64,000 bases of DNA from Caldilineaceae bacterium (GCA_022823185.1 JAJDXQ010000013.1:1-64000), one strand, 5' to 3'. Counted from the stretch's first letter, positions 7,832 through 16,686 are shown. Numbers and translations are program-made. The notes: generated by a model not told the origin, from the letters alone.

Positions 7832-8995
7832 TTAGCGTTCTTCTCTCTTCGCTTCTTCTCTCCAGACAACGTAGGGATTCTCTCGATTTTGCAGCGGGAA
7901 GTCGACGCGGGCGCGCAGGCGCTGGGATTCGTGGATCGCCATGATCATTTCGAGGACGGCGCGGGCGTCATGGCCGTTGGTGACGGCGGTCACGGGGCGG
8001 TCTTCCTCGATGGCACTGATCAGCTCTTCGACGAAGACCCTGTTGTTGAGCTGGAATTTCTCGGTTACGGAGCGCGGCTGGCCGTCCTCGTTCCGGTCCC
8101 ATTCGGGAAGGATGATGCGTTTCCAGGCGCCGTCTCTGTCGCCGGGGAGCCAGAGGCGGTAGGGGTAGTGGTAGAGTTCGCCCAACGGCGCGGCGCGGAG
8201 TGAGAGGATGCCGGCGGAGCCGTGGATCTCAAGGCCGAGCCAGTTGACCTGTTCGCGGGTGTCGGAGTCGTCGCTGCGGCAGGAGTCCAAGTGGGCGGTC
8301 ACGCCGTTCTGGAAGACGAAGTAGGCGGCGAGTCCGTTGCCGGCGATCAGGCCGACGCCCTCGTCGCCTTCATAGATGTCGGCGGTGGTGAGCTCGCGGC
8401 CGTCCTGGGTGACGTGGGCGTGGGCCCAGGCGACTTCGGAACCGGCGAGAAAACGGATGTCGTCGAGGAGATGGGGGCCGAGGACGATGAGGTCCATGGC
8501 GCCGGCGCGGTGGTCGGCTTTGCCGTGGCGGCGGATCATCTGGACGTCGCCGATGAGGCCGTCGTCGATGAGCTTTTTGGCGTGCAGCTCGTAGGGGTTG
8601 GCGCGGCGGTGGGCGACGGCGATCCTGGTGTTGTGTTTTTCGCAGGCGGCGAGCATGGCGTCGGCTTCGGCCAGGGTGCGGGCGAAGGGTTTTTCGCAGA
8701 AGACGCCTTTGACGCCGGCCTGGGCGCAGGCGATGACCATGTCTGCGTGTTGGTCGACCCAGCGGGGGCAGACACTTACGAGGTCTGGCTTCGTCTGCGC
8801 GAGCATTGCGCGATAGTCGGCGAAGCTTTGGGCGGCGCCGGCGCGCTGGACTGCGGCGGCGCGTCCTTCTTCGTCCGGATCGGCGAGCGCGACGACTTCG
8901 ACATTGGGCAGGCCCTGGAAGGCGGTGTCGAGATGGTGGCCGTAGTTGCCGCGCCCGGTGTGGCCGATGATTGCGGCGCGATAGGTTGCTGACAT
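7832..8995 (-). CDS. Gfo/Idh/MocA family oxidoreductase
   Basis: 387 aa. The nucleotide-binding site shows as AAIIGHTGRGNYGHHLD, the family motif as FCEKPFARTLAEADAML near residue 105, and the catalytic-site segment as GPHLLDDIRFLAG. ATG 8995 begins the homology; the purine-rich CCGGGG upstream is a weak ribosome-binding site, so translation may depend on the preceding gene, whose stop is only 40 bp away across a heptamer repeat. The open frame further upstream to 9451 is an out-of-register reading of the neighbour and is not used. Second of three adjacent paralogs; probably consecutive or alternative steps on one sugar or inositol. Confidence 0.88.
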   Translation of the reverse strand: MSATYRAAIIGHTGRGNYGHHLDTAFQGLPNVEVVALADPDEEGRAAAVQRAGAAQSFADYRAMLAQTKPDLVSVCPRWVDQHADMVIACAQAGVKGVFCEKPFARTLAEADAMLAACEKHNTRIAVAHRRANPYELHAKKLIDDGLIGDVQMIRRHGKADHRAGAMDLIVLGPHLLDDIRFLAGSEVAWAHAHVTQDGRELTTADIYEGDEGVGLIAGNGLAAYFVFQNGVTAHLDSCRSDDSDTREQVNWLGLEIHGSAGILSLRAAPLGELYHYPYRLWLPGDRDGAWKRIILPEWDRNEDGQPRSVTEKFQLNNRVFVEELISAIEEDRPVTAVTNGHDARAVLEMIMAIHESQRLRARVDFPLQNRENPYVVWREEAKREER

Positions 8996-9010
8996 GTGAA
9001 CCCCGGTGGT

Positions 9011-9035
9011 GGGAACTGCAGTGATAAGTGGTCGG
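9011..9035. repeat. Short GGGAACTGCAG + TGGTCAG-type repeat copy
   Basis: GGGAACTGCAG (9011-9021) followed by two degenerate heptamers TGATAAG and TGGTCGG, ending directly at the stop codon of the 9036-10073 gene. A minimal member of the same family. Confidence 0.75.
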
Positions 9036-10073
9036 TTATTCGCCGGTGGAACGGATTTCGATGTCGTCGAGGCCTTCGGCGAGAGGCAGGCGCACTTGGG
9101 CGCCGGTTTTGTGGGAGACGTGGATGGCTGTGATGACCTCGAGCGCTTTGAGGCCGTCGCGGCCGGTGGAGACGCTTTCGCGGTCTTCGAGCAGGCAGTC
9201 GATGCTTTCGCGGGTGGCGGAGTAGAAGTAGTCGTCGAGGGTGAATTCGGCCGGCATGTCGGGGATGGGCTGGAATTCGTAGCGTGTGCCGTAGCCTTCG
9301 TCGGCTTCGACGAGGGGGCCGTATTCCCAGAGGCCGCGGCGTTCGCTGAAGTGGATGCGGCCTTCGGTTCCGGCGATCTTGGTGTAGCCGAGATGCTCTC
9401 TGCGTTCGGCGATGCAGTCGATGAAGATGACGACGCCGTCTGAGCAGGCAACCATGCCGGCGCCGCCGGGATCGGCGACAGTTTCCTGGTTGAGGTAGCC
9501 GGAGACGAGCTGGGGCTGGGCGTCGGTGAAGAAGAAGGCGTAGTCGACGGTGTGCGTGCCGTTGGTGAGGAGCGGGCGGCAGCCTTCGTAGGTGATGGTC
9601 TTGATGTCGCCGACGGCGCCTTCTTCGATCATGCGCTTGATGCGCTGATAGTGGGGGAGGAAGCGGCGCGTGTGCTCGGTGATGAGGCGGGCGCCGCTGC
9701 GGTCGCAGGCTTCCACCATCTTGCGGCCCCAGGCGACGCTGGTGGCGAGCGGCTTTTCGACCATGATCACCTTGATGCCGGCTTCGGCAGCTTCAATGAC
9801 GGGATGGTGGTGGTAGAGCGTGTTGGTGGTGACATCGACGACATCGAGGCGGGCTTTTTCGTACATGTCGACGGCGGTGGGATAGCGGTGCTGGGGCTCG
9901 ATTTCCCACTCGTCGCCGAACTGCTGGAGGCGCTGCGGGTCGATGTCGGCGACTGCGACGAGTTCGGCGTCTTCGCAGCGGCGGTAGCCGGCCGCGTGGG
10001 AGAAGGGTCTGCGTCCCAAGCCGCCGATGGGCCCAGCGCCGACGATTCCGACTCTTACTTTGGCTTTTGACAT
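9036..10073 (-). CDS. Gfo/Idh/MocA family oxidoreductase
   Basis: 345 aa. VGIVGAGPIGGLGRR is the dinucleotide-binding loop, VEKPLATSVAWGRKM the family lysine motif near residue 110, and GTHTVDYAFFF the active-site helix. AGGAG 8 nt upstream of ATG 10073 fixes the start. First of the three tandem Gfo/Idh genes; the three are divergent from each other, so this is an old expansion rather than a recent duplication. It follows the GNAT gene by 42 bp and likely shares its transcript. Confidence 0.88.
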   Translation of the reverse strand: MSKAKVRVGIVGAGPIGGLGRRPFSHAAGYRRCEDAELVAVADIDPQRLQQFGDEWEIEPQHRYPTAVDMYEKARLDVVDVTTNTLYHHHPVIEAAEAGIKVIMVEKPLATSVAWGRKMVEACDRSGARLITEHTRRFLPHYQRIKRMIEEGAVGDIKTITYEGCRPLLTNGTHTVDYAFFFTDAQPQLVSGYLNQETVADPGGAGMVACSDGVVIFIDCIAERREHLGYTKIAGTEGRIHFSERRGLWEYGPLVEADEGYGTRYEFQPIPDMPAEFTLDDYFYSATRESIDCLLEDRESVSTGRDGLKALEVITAIHVSHKTGAQVRLPLAEGLDDIEIRSTGE

Positions 10074-10115
10074 GTGTATGCTCCTGGGACGGCAGTGGGT
10101 TCTTTGAAGGGAGGG

Positions 10116-10598
10116 TTACGGGTCGTCAGCGTTGATGGGCATGATGTAGTGGATCTGGCGGGCGACTTCCCGGAAGCCGAAGTCGGGGTAGAAGTGGGCG
10201 CCGACGTCGTTCTGGTCGAGCGTTTCGATGCGGGCGTAGGTGAGGCCCTCGGCGGCGAAGTAGGCGAGGGCCTCTTCGAGCAGGCGGCGGCCGATGCCGC
10301 GCTGCTGGAATTCGGGCAGGACGGCGAAGTTGGGGATGCCGCCGATGCCTGCGGCCTTGTCTACGCGGGTGGAGACGTAGCCGACGATCTGCCCGTCGAC
10401 TTCGGCGACGAGGATGCCTTGCGCGTTGGCTGCGACGTCGTCGTCGATGTGGCGCACTTTGCGCCAGCGCCAGTCTTTGCCGTGGATAATCCCGTAGAGG
10501 CGCTCGATGTTCTGGTCGACACAGACGCCGTCAAAGCAGATGGCGGTGATCGTTTTAAGCGTTTCCAGATCGGACGGTCGGTAGCGTCGGATTTCCAT
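10116..10598 (-). CDS. GNAT family N-acetyltransferase
   Basis: 160 aa single-domain GNAT fold. The acetyl-CoA pyrophosphate loop is visible as NFAVLPEFQQRGIGRRLLEE (about residues 90-109), and the C-terminal region ETLDQNDVGAHFYPDFGFRE is the usual beta5-alpha4 segment. AGGAG 6 nt before ATG 10598. It lies between the beta-propeller protein and the three Gfo/Idh enzymes. GNATs acetylate amines on small molecules or proteins; in this setting an amino-sugar is a reasonable but unproven acceptor. Confidence 0.88.
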   Translation of the reverse strand: MEIRRYRPSDLETLKTITAICFDGVCVDQNIERLYGIIHGKDWRWRKVRHIDDDVAANAQGILVAEVDGQIVGYVSTRVDKAAGIGGIPNFAVLPEFQQRGIGRRLLEEALAYFAAEGLTYARIETLDQNDVGAHFYPDFGFREVARQIHYIMPINADDP

Positions 10599-10658
10599 CC
10601 ATTGCTCCTGCGTGACGCTGCGGTGGGGCCGGCAAGGCAGGCGTCGGTCGGTTTTGCC

Positions 10659-12125
10659 CTACTCTACAAACTGGAAGGCGTAGACGTCGGCGTCCTGCAG
10701 CGCAAAGCGCAGCCGCACGAGCTCGCCGCTGAACTGGCTGACGTCTGCGCCGTTTGTCCAGCGCACGGTGCGGTCGAGGTCATCGCCCAGGAGTTCGACG
10801 CAGTCGTCGAGGCTATAGCTCTCGATGGCCAGATCGACCTGTCCGTGGAGCATTTCTACGCGTACACTTCCGGCGGCGGAGGCGGAGAAGTTCAGCTCTA
10901 AATTGCTCCCCGTGAACCTGATGGGCCTGGTGATCATTTCGCCGCCGCTGGGGGGCGCGTGGAGGGAGACGAAGCCGTCCGTGCGGAGGGTGTAGCGGCG
11001 CTGGCTCACCGAACTGCCGCGCCAGTAGCCTTCGCTGACGTACATAGAGAGCTCATCGGGCGCGCCGGCGAACTGGGAGCGGGTGGAGACGAGGCCCCAG
11101 TTCTGGTAGTTGTCGCCGTAGGTCCAGTTGTCCTGGGGACGCAGGCCGGGGCGGATGAATGCTTCGGGCCAGATGTTGAATTCGATGCCGTCGCGGCTGC
11201 TCATGAAGAGGCCGTCGGTGAGGGCGGCGCCGTAGCGCTCGTGCGCGGCGGCGCGCAGGCGGCGGTGTTCCGGTTCGGGCAGGTCTTCGATGGCGGGGGA
11301 CCAGGGGCGCTCGACGTAGCGGGCGGGAAAGCCGACGAAGATGTGGGGCGCGCGGAAGTAAGGCGTGACCTGGTTGGTGTAGAGCTCGGCGATGCGGGTG
11401 GGGTTGTAGTCGATAAATACGGGTTCGGTCCAGTTGAGGAAGTCTGGGGAGACACAGGTCATGATGTCGCGGCCATGGCGGAAGTCGCGGTGGTAGTCGC
11501 GGTATTGGCCGCGTTCGGCGTCCCAGAATGCCAGGTTCTGGGAATCGAAATAGCCCTTGGTGATGACGGGCTCGTCGCGCATTTGCGTCCAGTGGATGCC
11601 GTCGGGCGAGGAGAGGGCGAAGAGGCCTTTGTATCCCCGGTTGTTGGCGAGCGCCTTGTATCTTTCGGCGGCGGGCGCGTCGGGATTGGGGTCTTTGAAG
11701 GGTACGAAGTTGATGGCGGGGCTGGCGTCGTCTCGGGCGTCGAGGATGATGTTGTTGTTGCGCGAGCCGTTGAATTCGACGAGGCCGAGGTTTGGCTTGC
11801 TCCAGTGGATGCCGTCGCCGCTTTCGGCGAGGCAGACGAATTCGGGGTGGGCGAATTTAAGGGAGCCGGCGTCGTGAGTGAAGTGCCAGCCGCGGTAGTA
11901 CATGCGATAGCCGTCATCGTCCTGGAAGACGGTGACGTAGCCGGAGGCGTTGCCCTCCCAGGGGGCGTCGGTTTCGAGGGCGACTTCCTGTGGGACGGGG
12001 CGGTGGAGGCGCAGCTCGGCGTCGCGGGAGAGGGCGGCGATGAGATGGTCGTCGACGAGCAGTTCGCGGCGGGAGCCGATGTGGATTCCCGGGCCGGGCT
12101 CAATGTTGCTGAGTGACGTGGACAT
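10659..12125 (-). CDS. Beta-propeller glycosidase-like protein, paralog of the 1725-3227 gene
   Basis: 488 aa, no signal peptide. Collinear with the protein at 1725-3227: LVDDHLIAALSRDAELRLHR at the N-terminus, YVTVFQDDDGYRMYYRGWHF, AESGDGIHWSKPNLGLVEFN, FMSSRDGIEFNIWPEAFIRP and the C-terminal LHAPPSGGEMITRPI sandwich. Repeated 'DG..W' blade motifs suggest the GH32/43/62/68 propeller fold. Start ATG 12125 follows AAAGGGAG by 7 nt. The absence of a secretion signal suggests it works in the cytoplasm on imported material. Enzymatic activity is inferred from fold only. Confidence 0.7.
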   Translation of the reverse strand: MSTSLSNIEPGPGIHIGSRRELLVDDHLIAALSRDAELRLHRPVPQEVALETDAPWEGNASGYVTVFQDDDGYRMYYRGWHFTHDAGSLKFAHPEFVCLAESGDGIHWSKPNLGLVEFNGSRNNNIILDARDDASPAINFVPFKDPNPDAPAAERYKALANNRGYKGLFALSSPDGIHWTQMRDEPVITKGYFDSQNLAFWDAERGQYRDYHRDFRHGRDIMTCVSPDFLNWTEPVFIDYNPTRIAELYTNQVTPYFRAPHIFVGFPARYVERPWSPAIEDLPEPEHRRLRAAAHERYGAALTDGLFMSSRDGIEFNIWPEAFIRPGLRPQDNWTYGDNYQNWGLVSTRSQFAGAPDELSMYVSEGYWRGSSVSQRRYTLRTDGFVSLHAPPSGGEMITRPIRFTGSNLELNFSASAAGSVRVEMLHGQVDLAIESYSLDDCVELLGDDLDRTVRWTNGADVSQFSGELVRLRFALQDADVYAFQFVE

Positions 12126-12206
12126 GGTGAACTCCCTTTGCGGCCGATGGCGGCGGGCCGGATTGACGGTTGCCTTTCGTGGAGGCTGCTGCCCCGGTTC
12201 GCGCGC

Positions 12207-13073
12207 TCAGGCTGGCGTTACGCCGATGCGGTCGAGACGCTGTTTGGCTTCGGCGTAGACCTCTGCGGAAAGCGGGCCGGCCTGAATGGCCTGCGCGTTT
12301 TCGGCGAGGTGGGCGGGATTTGTTGTGCCGACGATGATGGTGTGGGCATGGGGATGGGTCAGCGTATAGCGGAGCACAAATGCGGTGTCGCTCTCGTCCG
12401 GCTGGCGGAGCTCGTTCAGGCCCGCGTTGGAAAAGGCCTGCCAGCGGTCAAGGCTGCCGATGCCGACACCGGGCTTGCCGAGGGCGACGCCGCCGCGGAT
12501 GATGTTGCCGGCGCCGGCCTGGGCGGTTTTGGTCAGCCAGTTTTCGTGGTCGCGTTCGAGCGCGGAGTAAGGGATCTGGTAGGCGTCGAAGACATCCCAA
12601 CCGAGATAGGTTGGCAGGTGGGGGAGCGTGGTGGACATGCCGATCCAGCGCACTTTGCCCTGGGCGCGCATGTCCTGCAACGCCTGCGCCAGGTCTCCCT
12701 GTTCGCAGTCGGCCACGGTCGGGTTGTGCAGCTGCATCAGGTCTACGTAGTCGACGCGCATGCGCGCCAGGCTTTCATGGAGGCCGCGGAAGAGGTTTTC
12801 TCTGGTCCAGATATGGCCGTCGGGGTGGCAGCCGCATTTGGTGGCAAGGATATATTCATCGCGGCGATGGCGCAGGTAGCGGCCGATCATCTCCTCGCTG
12901 TTGCCGTAGTCGTTGGCGGTGTCGATGAAGTTGATGCCGGCATCGAGGACGGCGTTGAGCTGGGCATCCATCTCTGCGTCGGTCATGGCGCGGCGATGGC
13001 CGGCGCCGAAACCGAGCCGGGTGACCTCCAAGCCGGTACGACCTAGGGTTGCTGTGGGGAGGGTATTGGACAT
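12207..13073 (-). CDS. Aldo/keto reductase
   Basis: 288 aa TIM-barrel NADPH-dependent oxidoreductase. The catalytic tetrad is visible: Asp and Tyr in FIDTANDYGNSEE (about residues 50-62), Lys in ILATKCG (about 79) and His in LMQLHNP (about 117). It is slightly shorter than typical AKRs (300-330 aa), chiefly at the C-terminal loop that shapes substrate choice. AAAGG 6 nt before ATG 13073. Located between PhyH and the beta-propeller gene in the long minus-strand run; probably reduces or oxidises a sugar carbonyl. Confidence 0.88.
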   Translation of the reverse strand: MSNTLPTATLGRTGLEVTRLGFGAGHRRAMTDAEMDAQLNAVLDAGINFIDTANDYGNSEEMIGRYLRHRRDEYILATKCGCHPDGHIWTRENLFRGLHESLARMRVDYVDLMQLHNPTVADCEQGDLAQALQDMRAQGKVRWIGMSTTLPHLPTYLGWDVFDAYQIPYSALERDHENWLTKTAQAGAGNIIRGGVALGKPGVGIGSLDRWQAFSNAGLNELRQPDESDTAFVLRYTLTHPHAHTIIVGTTNPAHLAENAQAIQAGPLSAEVYAEAKQRLDRIGVTPA

Positions 13074-13147
13074 CGTGAACCTTTCGTGGATGCAGTTTCA
13101 GCTTGGAGGTCGTTCAGTTCTTTGGCAGAGAATGACCGGCTCTGAAA

Positions 13148-13945
13148 CTAAACACGGCCAGGGAACTCCTTGCCGCGGATGTGCATGAAGGGTGTGCTGC
13201 CCTTGCGGGGCGTCCCTTCTACCTGGTCGCGGTGGGATTCGTCAACGATACCGAGGTAGCTGGTTTCGGCGTCGAGGTAGTGGAGCGCGAGACCGCGGCG
13301 GCGGTTGGGCGTGGTGTTGGCTTCAGTGCGGTGGAAGTTGAGGCCGTGGTGGAACATGCAGTGGCCGGCTTTCAGCTCGACGGGGACGGGTTCGGCCAGA
13401 AACTCCTGGGCCAGGAAGCGATCTTTGTATTCGCGGGTGATGGGCCCCCACTTGTGGCTGCCGGGAATGACCGTCATGCAGCCGTTCTCGACGGTGGCGT
13501 CGTCGAGGGCGACCCAGCAGCTGACATGGTTCTGGGGGGCGAACATGGGCCAGGCGACGGAGTCCTGGTGCCAGTCGGTGACGGTGCCGTTGAAGCGGGG
13601 TTTCATCATGAGCTGGTCGGTGTAGAGCTTGATGTTGGGGCTGAGGAGTTCCTCGATCACGTCGACGATCTCGGGTTTTTTGGCGACGGCTTCGAAAAGG
13701 TCGTCGTGGTAGCAGAGGTAGACCATCTTGCGGATCATGTCGATGCGAGGCTCGACGGTCTTTTTGCCGTCACGGAACTGCGCTTCGAACTGGATGTAGT
13801 GTGGCGGCACGTGGGTGAGACGGCCGGCGGCGATATCTTCGCTGCGCTGGCGGAGGGCCTGGATGTCTTCGTCGGACAGGACGCGGCCGTAGGGCAGATA
13901 GCCGTGCTCGTTGAAAAACTGTTTCTGCTGGGCTGTCAGGGTCAT
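13148..13945 (-). CDS. Phytanoyl-CoA dioxygenase (PhyH) family protein
   Basis: 265 aa Fe(II)/2-oxoglutarate oxygenase. The iron facial triad is visible as WHQD (His and Asp) near residue 120 and the distal His in FHHGLNFHRTEAN near 200, followed by the Arg of RRRGLALHYLD that binds 2-oxoglutarate. GAGGAG 7 nt upstream favours ATG 13945 over an ATG 15 nt earlier. PhyH homologs are expanded in marine and sponge-associated bacteria and hydroxylate many small molecules. Paired with a second PhyH gene at 14933-15709 across two small membrane-associated genes. Confidence 0.88.
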   Translation of the reverse strand: MTLTAQQKQFFNEHGYLPYGRVLSDEDIQALRQRSEDIAAGRLTHVPPHYIQFEAQFRDGKKTVEPRIDMIRKMVYLCYHDDLFEAVAKKPEIVDVIEELLSPNIKLYTDQLMMKPRFNGTVTDWHQDSVAWPMFAPQNHVSCWVALDDATVENGCMTVIPGSHKWGPITREYKDRFLAQEFLAEPVPVELKAGHCMFHHGLNFHRTEANTTPNRRRGLALHYLDAETSYLGIVDESHRDQVEGTPRKGSTPFMHIRGKEFPGRV

Positions 13946-14001
13946 GGTTGGTCTCCTCAAAGTTCAGGGGCGCAGGCCGCAGGGCTCTTCATCAGAGCAA
14001 G

Positions 14002-14418
14002 TCAGTGGCGCAGAAGTTTGGGTAAGAATAACTGTACGCCGAATACGCCCAACAGTCCAAACACCAAACTGGGCGCGACCAGCAGGAAGCTGCGTTGAAA
14101 GGTATAGGTAAAGACGACGTCGGAAAGAAGGAGGTCGAGCGCTGGGATTTGGCCACCTAACAGCGCCCAGGAGGTGTAGGCCCAGAAGCCGCCAAAGAGC
14201 GGAACGCTTGCGAAGGAAGCCACCATATACAGGAGGACCGCCTTGGGTTCTGCCATGGCCAGCAGAGACCCGGACAGAGCGGCGGCAAGACTGAGCGCGA
14301 GCATATCCGCCGGCCAGGCGACATAGTCTTTGAGGTGGGTAAGGGAGATCAACCCCATGTAGGCCAGGATCGCGGCGACGGCGAAGACGGCCAGGCACTG
14401 TCGAAGTCCGGGGTTCAT
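14002..14418 (-). CDS. Small integral membrane protein of unknown function
   Basis: 138 aa with about four hydrophobic helices (CLAVFAVAAILAYMGLISL; MLALSLAAALSGSLLAM; AVLLYMVASFASVPLFGGFW; SFLLVAPSLVFGLLGVFGVQ). No motif or family recognised. It overlaps the upstream gene by 4 nt (ATGA at 14415-14418), so the two are translationally coupled and probably act together. They sit between two PhyH dioxygenase genes. Confidence 0.65.
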   Translation of the reverse strand: MNPGLRQCLAVFAVAAILAYMGLISLTHLKDYVAWPADMLALSLAAALSGSLLAMAEPKAVLLYMVASFASVPLFGGFWAYTSWALLGGQIPALDLLLSDVVFTYTFQRSFLLVAPSLVFGLLGVFGVQLFLPKLLRH

Positions 14419-14918
14419 GGAAGGGCGTCCTGCAGCCGCAAGAGACGCTCATCGCGCCCGTGGGGATGGACCAGACGGAATCCGGCTTCAACGGACCAGT
14501 AGTGCTCTTGGTGCGCGGCCAAAATTTGATCGAGATCGAAAATTTGCAGCGGGAACTCCATGTCCAGGCTCTCGCGGGGGGCGAGGGTCCTTTCGATGGT
14601 GGAGGCGCGGCTGTAGAGTGAACGGTCGATGTCGGGGTCGTTACGCCAAGTGCTGTAGCTGCCGCCGATGCGCGTGCCGTTCAAGAGCAGGTCGAAGAAG
14701 TAGCTGTTGAGTTGGACCGGCAGATTGGACCGATTGTGAAGGATGAACTGCACAGTGAGTTGGGAACTGTCTGCTTCGGCCCGGCGCACACCGGTTAACT
14801 CCAGTTCGAGGCTGCGCACACTTTGCAGAGAGCCGACATAGTTGGAGACGGCCTGCCAACTGGCCGCCAAGGCGATGAGACCCAGGAAAACGAGGAAGGT
14901 ATAGGCAACGCGGGGCAC
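14415..14918 (-). CDS. Membrane-anchored protein with possible LEA14/WHy-like domain
   Basis: 167 aa. GTG start at 14918. Residues 5-25 (AYTFLVFLGLIALAASWQAV) form a single N-terminal membrane anchor. The rest is predicted outside and beta-rich: LELELTGVRR..., LTVQFILHNRSNLPVQLNSY, FDLLLNGTRIGG. The 'N-R-S-N-L-P-V-Q-L' pattern with preceding strands recalls LEA14/WHy domains, which are small Ig-like folds; this is a tentative match by eye. Coupled to the membrane protein downstream. Confidence 0.6.
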   Translation of the reverse strand: MPRVAYTFLVFLGLIALAASWQAVSNYVGSLQSVRSLELELTGVRRAEADSSQLTVQFILHNRSNLPVQLNSYFFDLLLNGTRIGGSYSTWRNDPDIDRSLYSRASTIERTLAPRESLDMEFPLQIFDLDQILAAHQEHYWSVEAGFRLVHPHGRDERLLRLQDALP

Positions 14919-14932
14919 GGTTGGCCGACTAA

Positions 14933-15709
14933 TCAGACATATCCTGCATAGGATCTGCCCCGCACCGAGATATAGTCAACATGGACTTCATCGGAGGTGC
15001 TCAGGTCTTTTGTCTTGGCCATCATGTAGTGCAGAGCCCAGGCGCGGCGGCGTTTGGTCGAGGTGTTGGGGCTGGAATAGTGCAGGTTGAGGCTGTGGAA
15101 GAGGAGGCAGCCGCCGGCGGGTATGGGTACGGGCACCTCGTTGGCTTTCATCTCCTCGGTAAGGAGTTGCGGCAGGTGTCTGAGGTGAAGCAGGCCGTAG
15201 TTTTGGCTGCCGGGGAGGCAGCGGATGCAGCCGTTTTCGAGGGTGGCGTCATCGAGCGCGATCCAGCAGGTGATCTGGTTCTGAGGGATTAGGAAGGGCC
15301 AGGAGGCGGAGTCCTGATGGTACTCCTTGACGGAGCCGTGTCCGGGCGGCTTCATAAAGATCTGATCGCCGAGCAGCTTTATGTCCGGCTCGTCGAAGAG
15401 CTCGGAAATCAGGTCGACGAGCTTGGGTTTCCTGGCGATCGTGAGAAAGGAGTCATGGATGGAGGCGGGGAAGTTGATTTTGCGCAGCTCATCGAGTGGG
15501 CTGGCGGTCTGCACTTCGCCGCGGGCCACCACCATCTCTTTTTCGATGACGGGAATCCCCTTGATGTCGGACGCCACCTTGACGCGGCCAAAGGCAATAT
15601 CCTCGGTCAACTGCTGGAGTTGCGCCAGTTCTTCAGGGTCGAGCAAGGTGGGGTAGGGCAGAAAGCCATCCCGCCAGAAAGTCTCTTTTTGCTCCGGCGT
15701 CAAAATCAT
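14933..15709 (-). CDS. Phytanoyl-CoA dioxygenase (PhyH) family protein
   Basis: 258 aa. Opens MILTPEQKETFWRDGFLPYP, very like its neighbour paralog (TLTAQQKQFFNEHGYLPYG). Iron ligands appear in EYHQDSASWPFL and in FHSLNLHYSSPN, with the co-substrate Arg in KRRRAWALHYM. The ATG at 15709 is chosen since GGAGG lies 5 nt upstream; the frame open to 15922 overlaps the permease gene. Follows the ABC permease by 50 bp. It likely hydroxylates the compound brought in by the adjacent importer, but this is inference. Confidence 0.88.
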   Translation of the reverse strand: MILTPEQKETFWRDGFLPYPTLLDPEELAQLQQLTEDIAFGRVKVASDIKGIPVIEKEMVVARGEVQTASPLDELRKINFPASIHDSFLTIARKPKLVDLISELFDEPDIKLLGDQIFMKPPGHGSVKEYHQDSASWPFLIPQNQITCWIALDDATLENGCIRCLPGSQNYGLLHLRHLPQLLTEEMKANEVPVPIPAGGCLLFHSLNLHYSSPNTSTKRRRAWALHYMMAKTKDLSTSDEVHVDYISVRGRSYAGYV

Positions 15710-15759
15710 CTTTTCCTCCATGGCGCTTGCGCAACTGACCTGACGGGCACAGAACTGCC

Positions 15760-16686
15760 TCAGTCCAGACTCATACGGGGGTCCAGTGCGTCGCGCAGGC
15801 CGTCGCCGATGAAGTTGATGGCCAGGACGCAGATGGTGATCATGAGGCCGGGGGGAACCCAATACCAGGGCATGTTTTCGATTATCTGAATGTTCTGGGC
15901 CTCGTTGAGCATGTTGCCCCAACTAGGGGTCGGGACCTGTACGCCGAGACCGAGGAAGCTAAGGCCGGCCTCGGTAAGGATGGCGCCGGCGATGCCGAAG
16001 CTGGCTGCAACTGTGATGGGCGCGATCACATTGGGCAGGATGTGACGCACTATGATCCATCTCTCTTCGACGCCGACGGCGTGGGCGGCCATTATATAGT
16101 CGGTCTCGCGAATGGAGAGGATCAGGCTGCGGACGAGGCGGGTTACGCCTGTCCAGCCGATGAGACCGATCGCCAACATGGAGTTAAATATACCCGGACC
16201 GAGGATGGATACAAGCGCGATGAGAATGATCAGGATCGGGAACGCCATGACGGTGTCGGTTATGCGCATGATCAGGGCATCAACTGTGCCGCCATAGTAG
16301 CCGGACACGCTACCCAGGATCGTCCCGATGGTGATGTAGAGGGAGACGGCGACGATGCCCACGGACATGGAGACTCGTCCGCCGTAGACCACGCGGCTCC
16401 AGATGTCGCGACCGGTGAGGTCGGTGCCAAGCAAATGGCCTTCCTCGCCGGGGGCGAGGCCAATCTCTCTGATTTCAATCTTGTGGGGATGAATCGGGGC
16501 AACGACAGGGGCAAGGGGGAAGGCAATGACAATCAGGAGAAACATCAGGATGGCGCTGGCCAGGGCAAGTTTGTGGCGGCGGAAACGGCGCCACGCGCGG
16601 CGTCGCTGCGCGGCTGCGCCGCCCTCGCCGGCTTGGAGGGCGTCGGATATTTCCTGGAGTCCTTCGGGTTTTGATTCAGCAGTCAT
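15760..16686 (-). CDS. ABC transporter permease, DppC/OppC type
   Basis: 308 aa. Cytoplasmic N-terminus rich in Arg (RRRAWRRFRRHKLALASAIL), then the first membrane helix, a periplasmic loop with GTDLTGRDIWSRVVYGGRVS (the OppC signature), and further helices. The EAA-type coupling loop is HAVGVEERWIIVRHILPNVI. Ends with GDGLRDALDPRM, typical for the family. Pairs with the DppB-type permease upstream and the family 5 binding protein. No OppD/OppF ATPase gene is nearby. Confidence 0.92.
   Translation of the reverse strand: MTAESKPEGLQEISDALQAGEGGAAAQRRRAWRRFRRHKLALASAILMFLLIVIAFPLAPVVAPIHPHKIEIREIGLAPGEEGHLLGTDLTGRDIWSRVVYGGRVSMSVGIVAVSLYITIGTILGSVSGYYGGTVDALIMRITDTVMAFPILIILIALVSILGPGIFNSMLAIGLIGWTGVTRLVRSLILSIRETDYIMAAHAVGVEERWIIVRHILPNVIAPITVAASFGIAGAILTEAGLSFLGLGVQVPTPSWGNMLNEAQNIQIIENMPWYWVPPGLMITICVLAINFIGDGLRDALDPRMSLD

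Noticed and set aside
7832-9451. 539-aa version of the second Gfo/Idh protein
   Set aside because: The first 150 residues are a Ser/Thr/Pro/Ala-rich out-of-frame reading of the neighbouring gene; the Rossmann fold starts at ATG 8995.
12138-13046. 302-aa plus-strand open frame
   Set aside because: Antisense of the aldo/keto reductase; low-complexity Gly/Val/Ala composition, no ribosome-binding site with homology.
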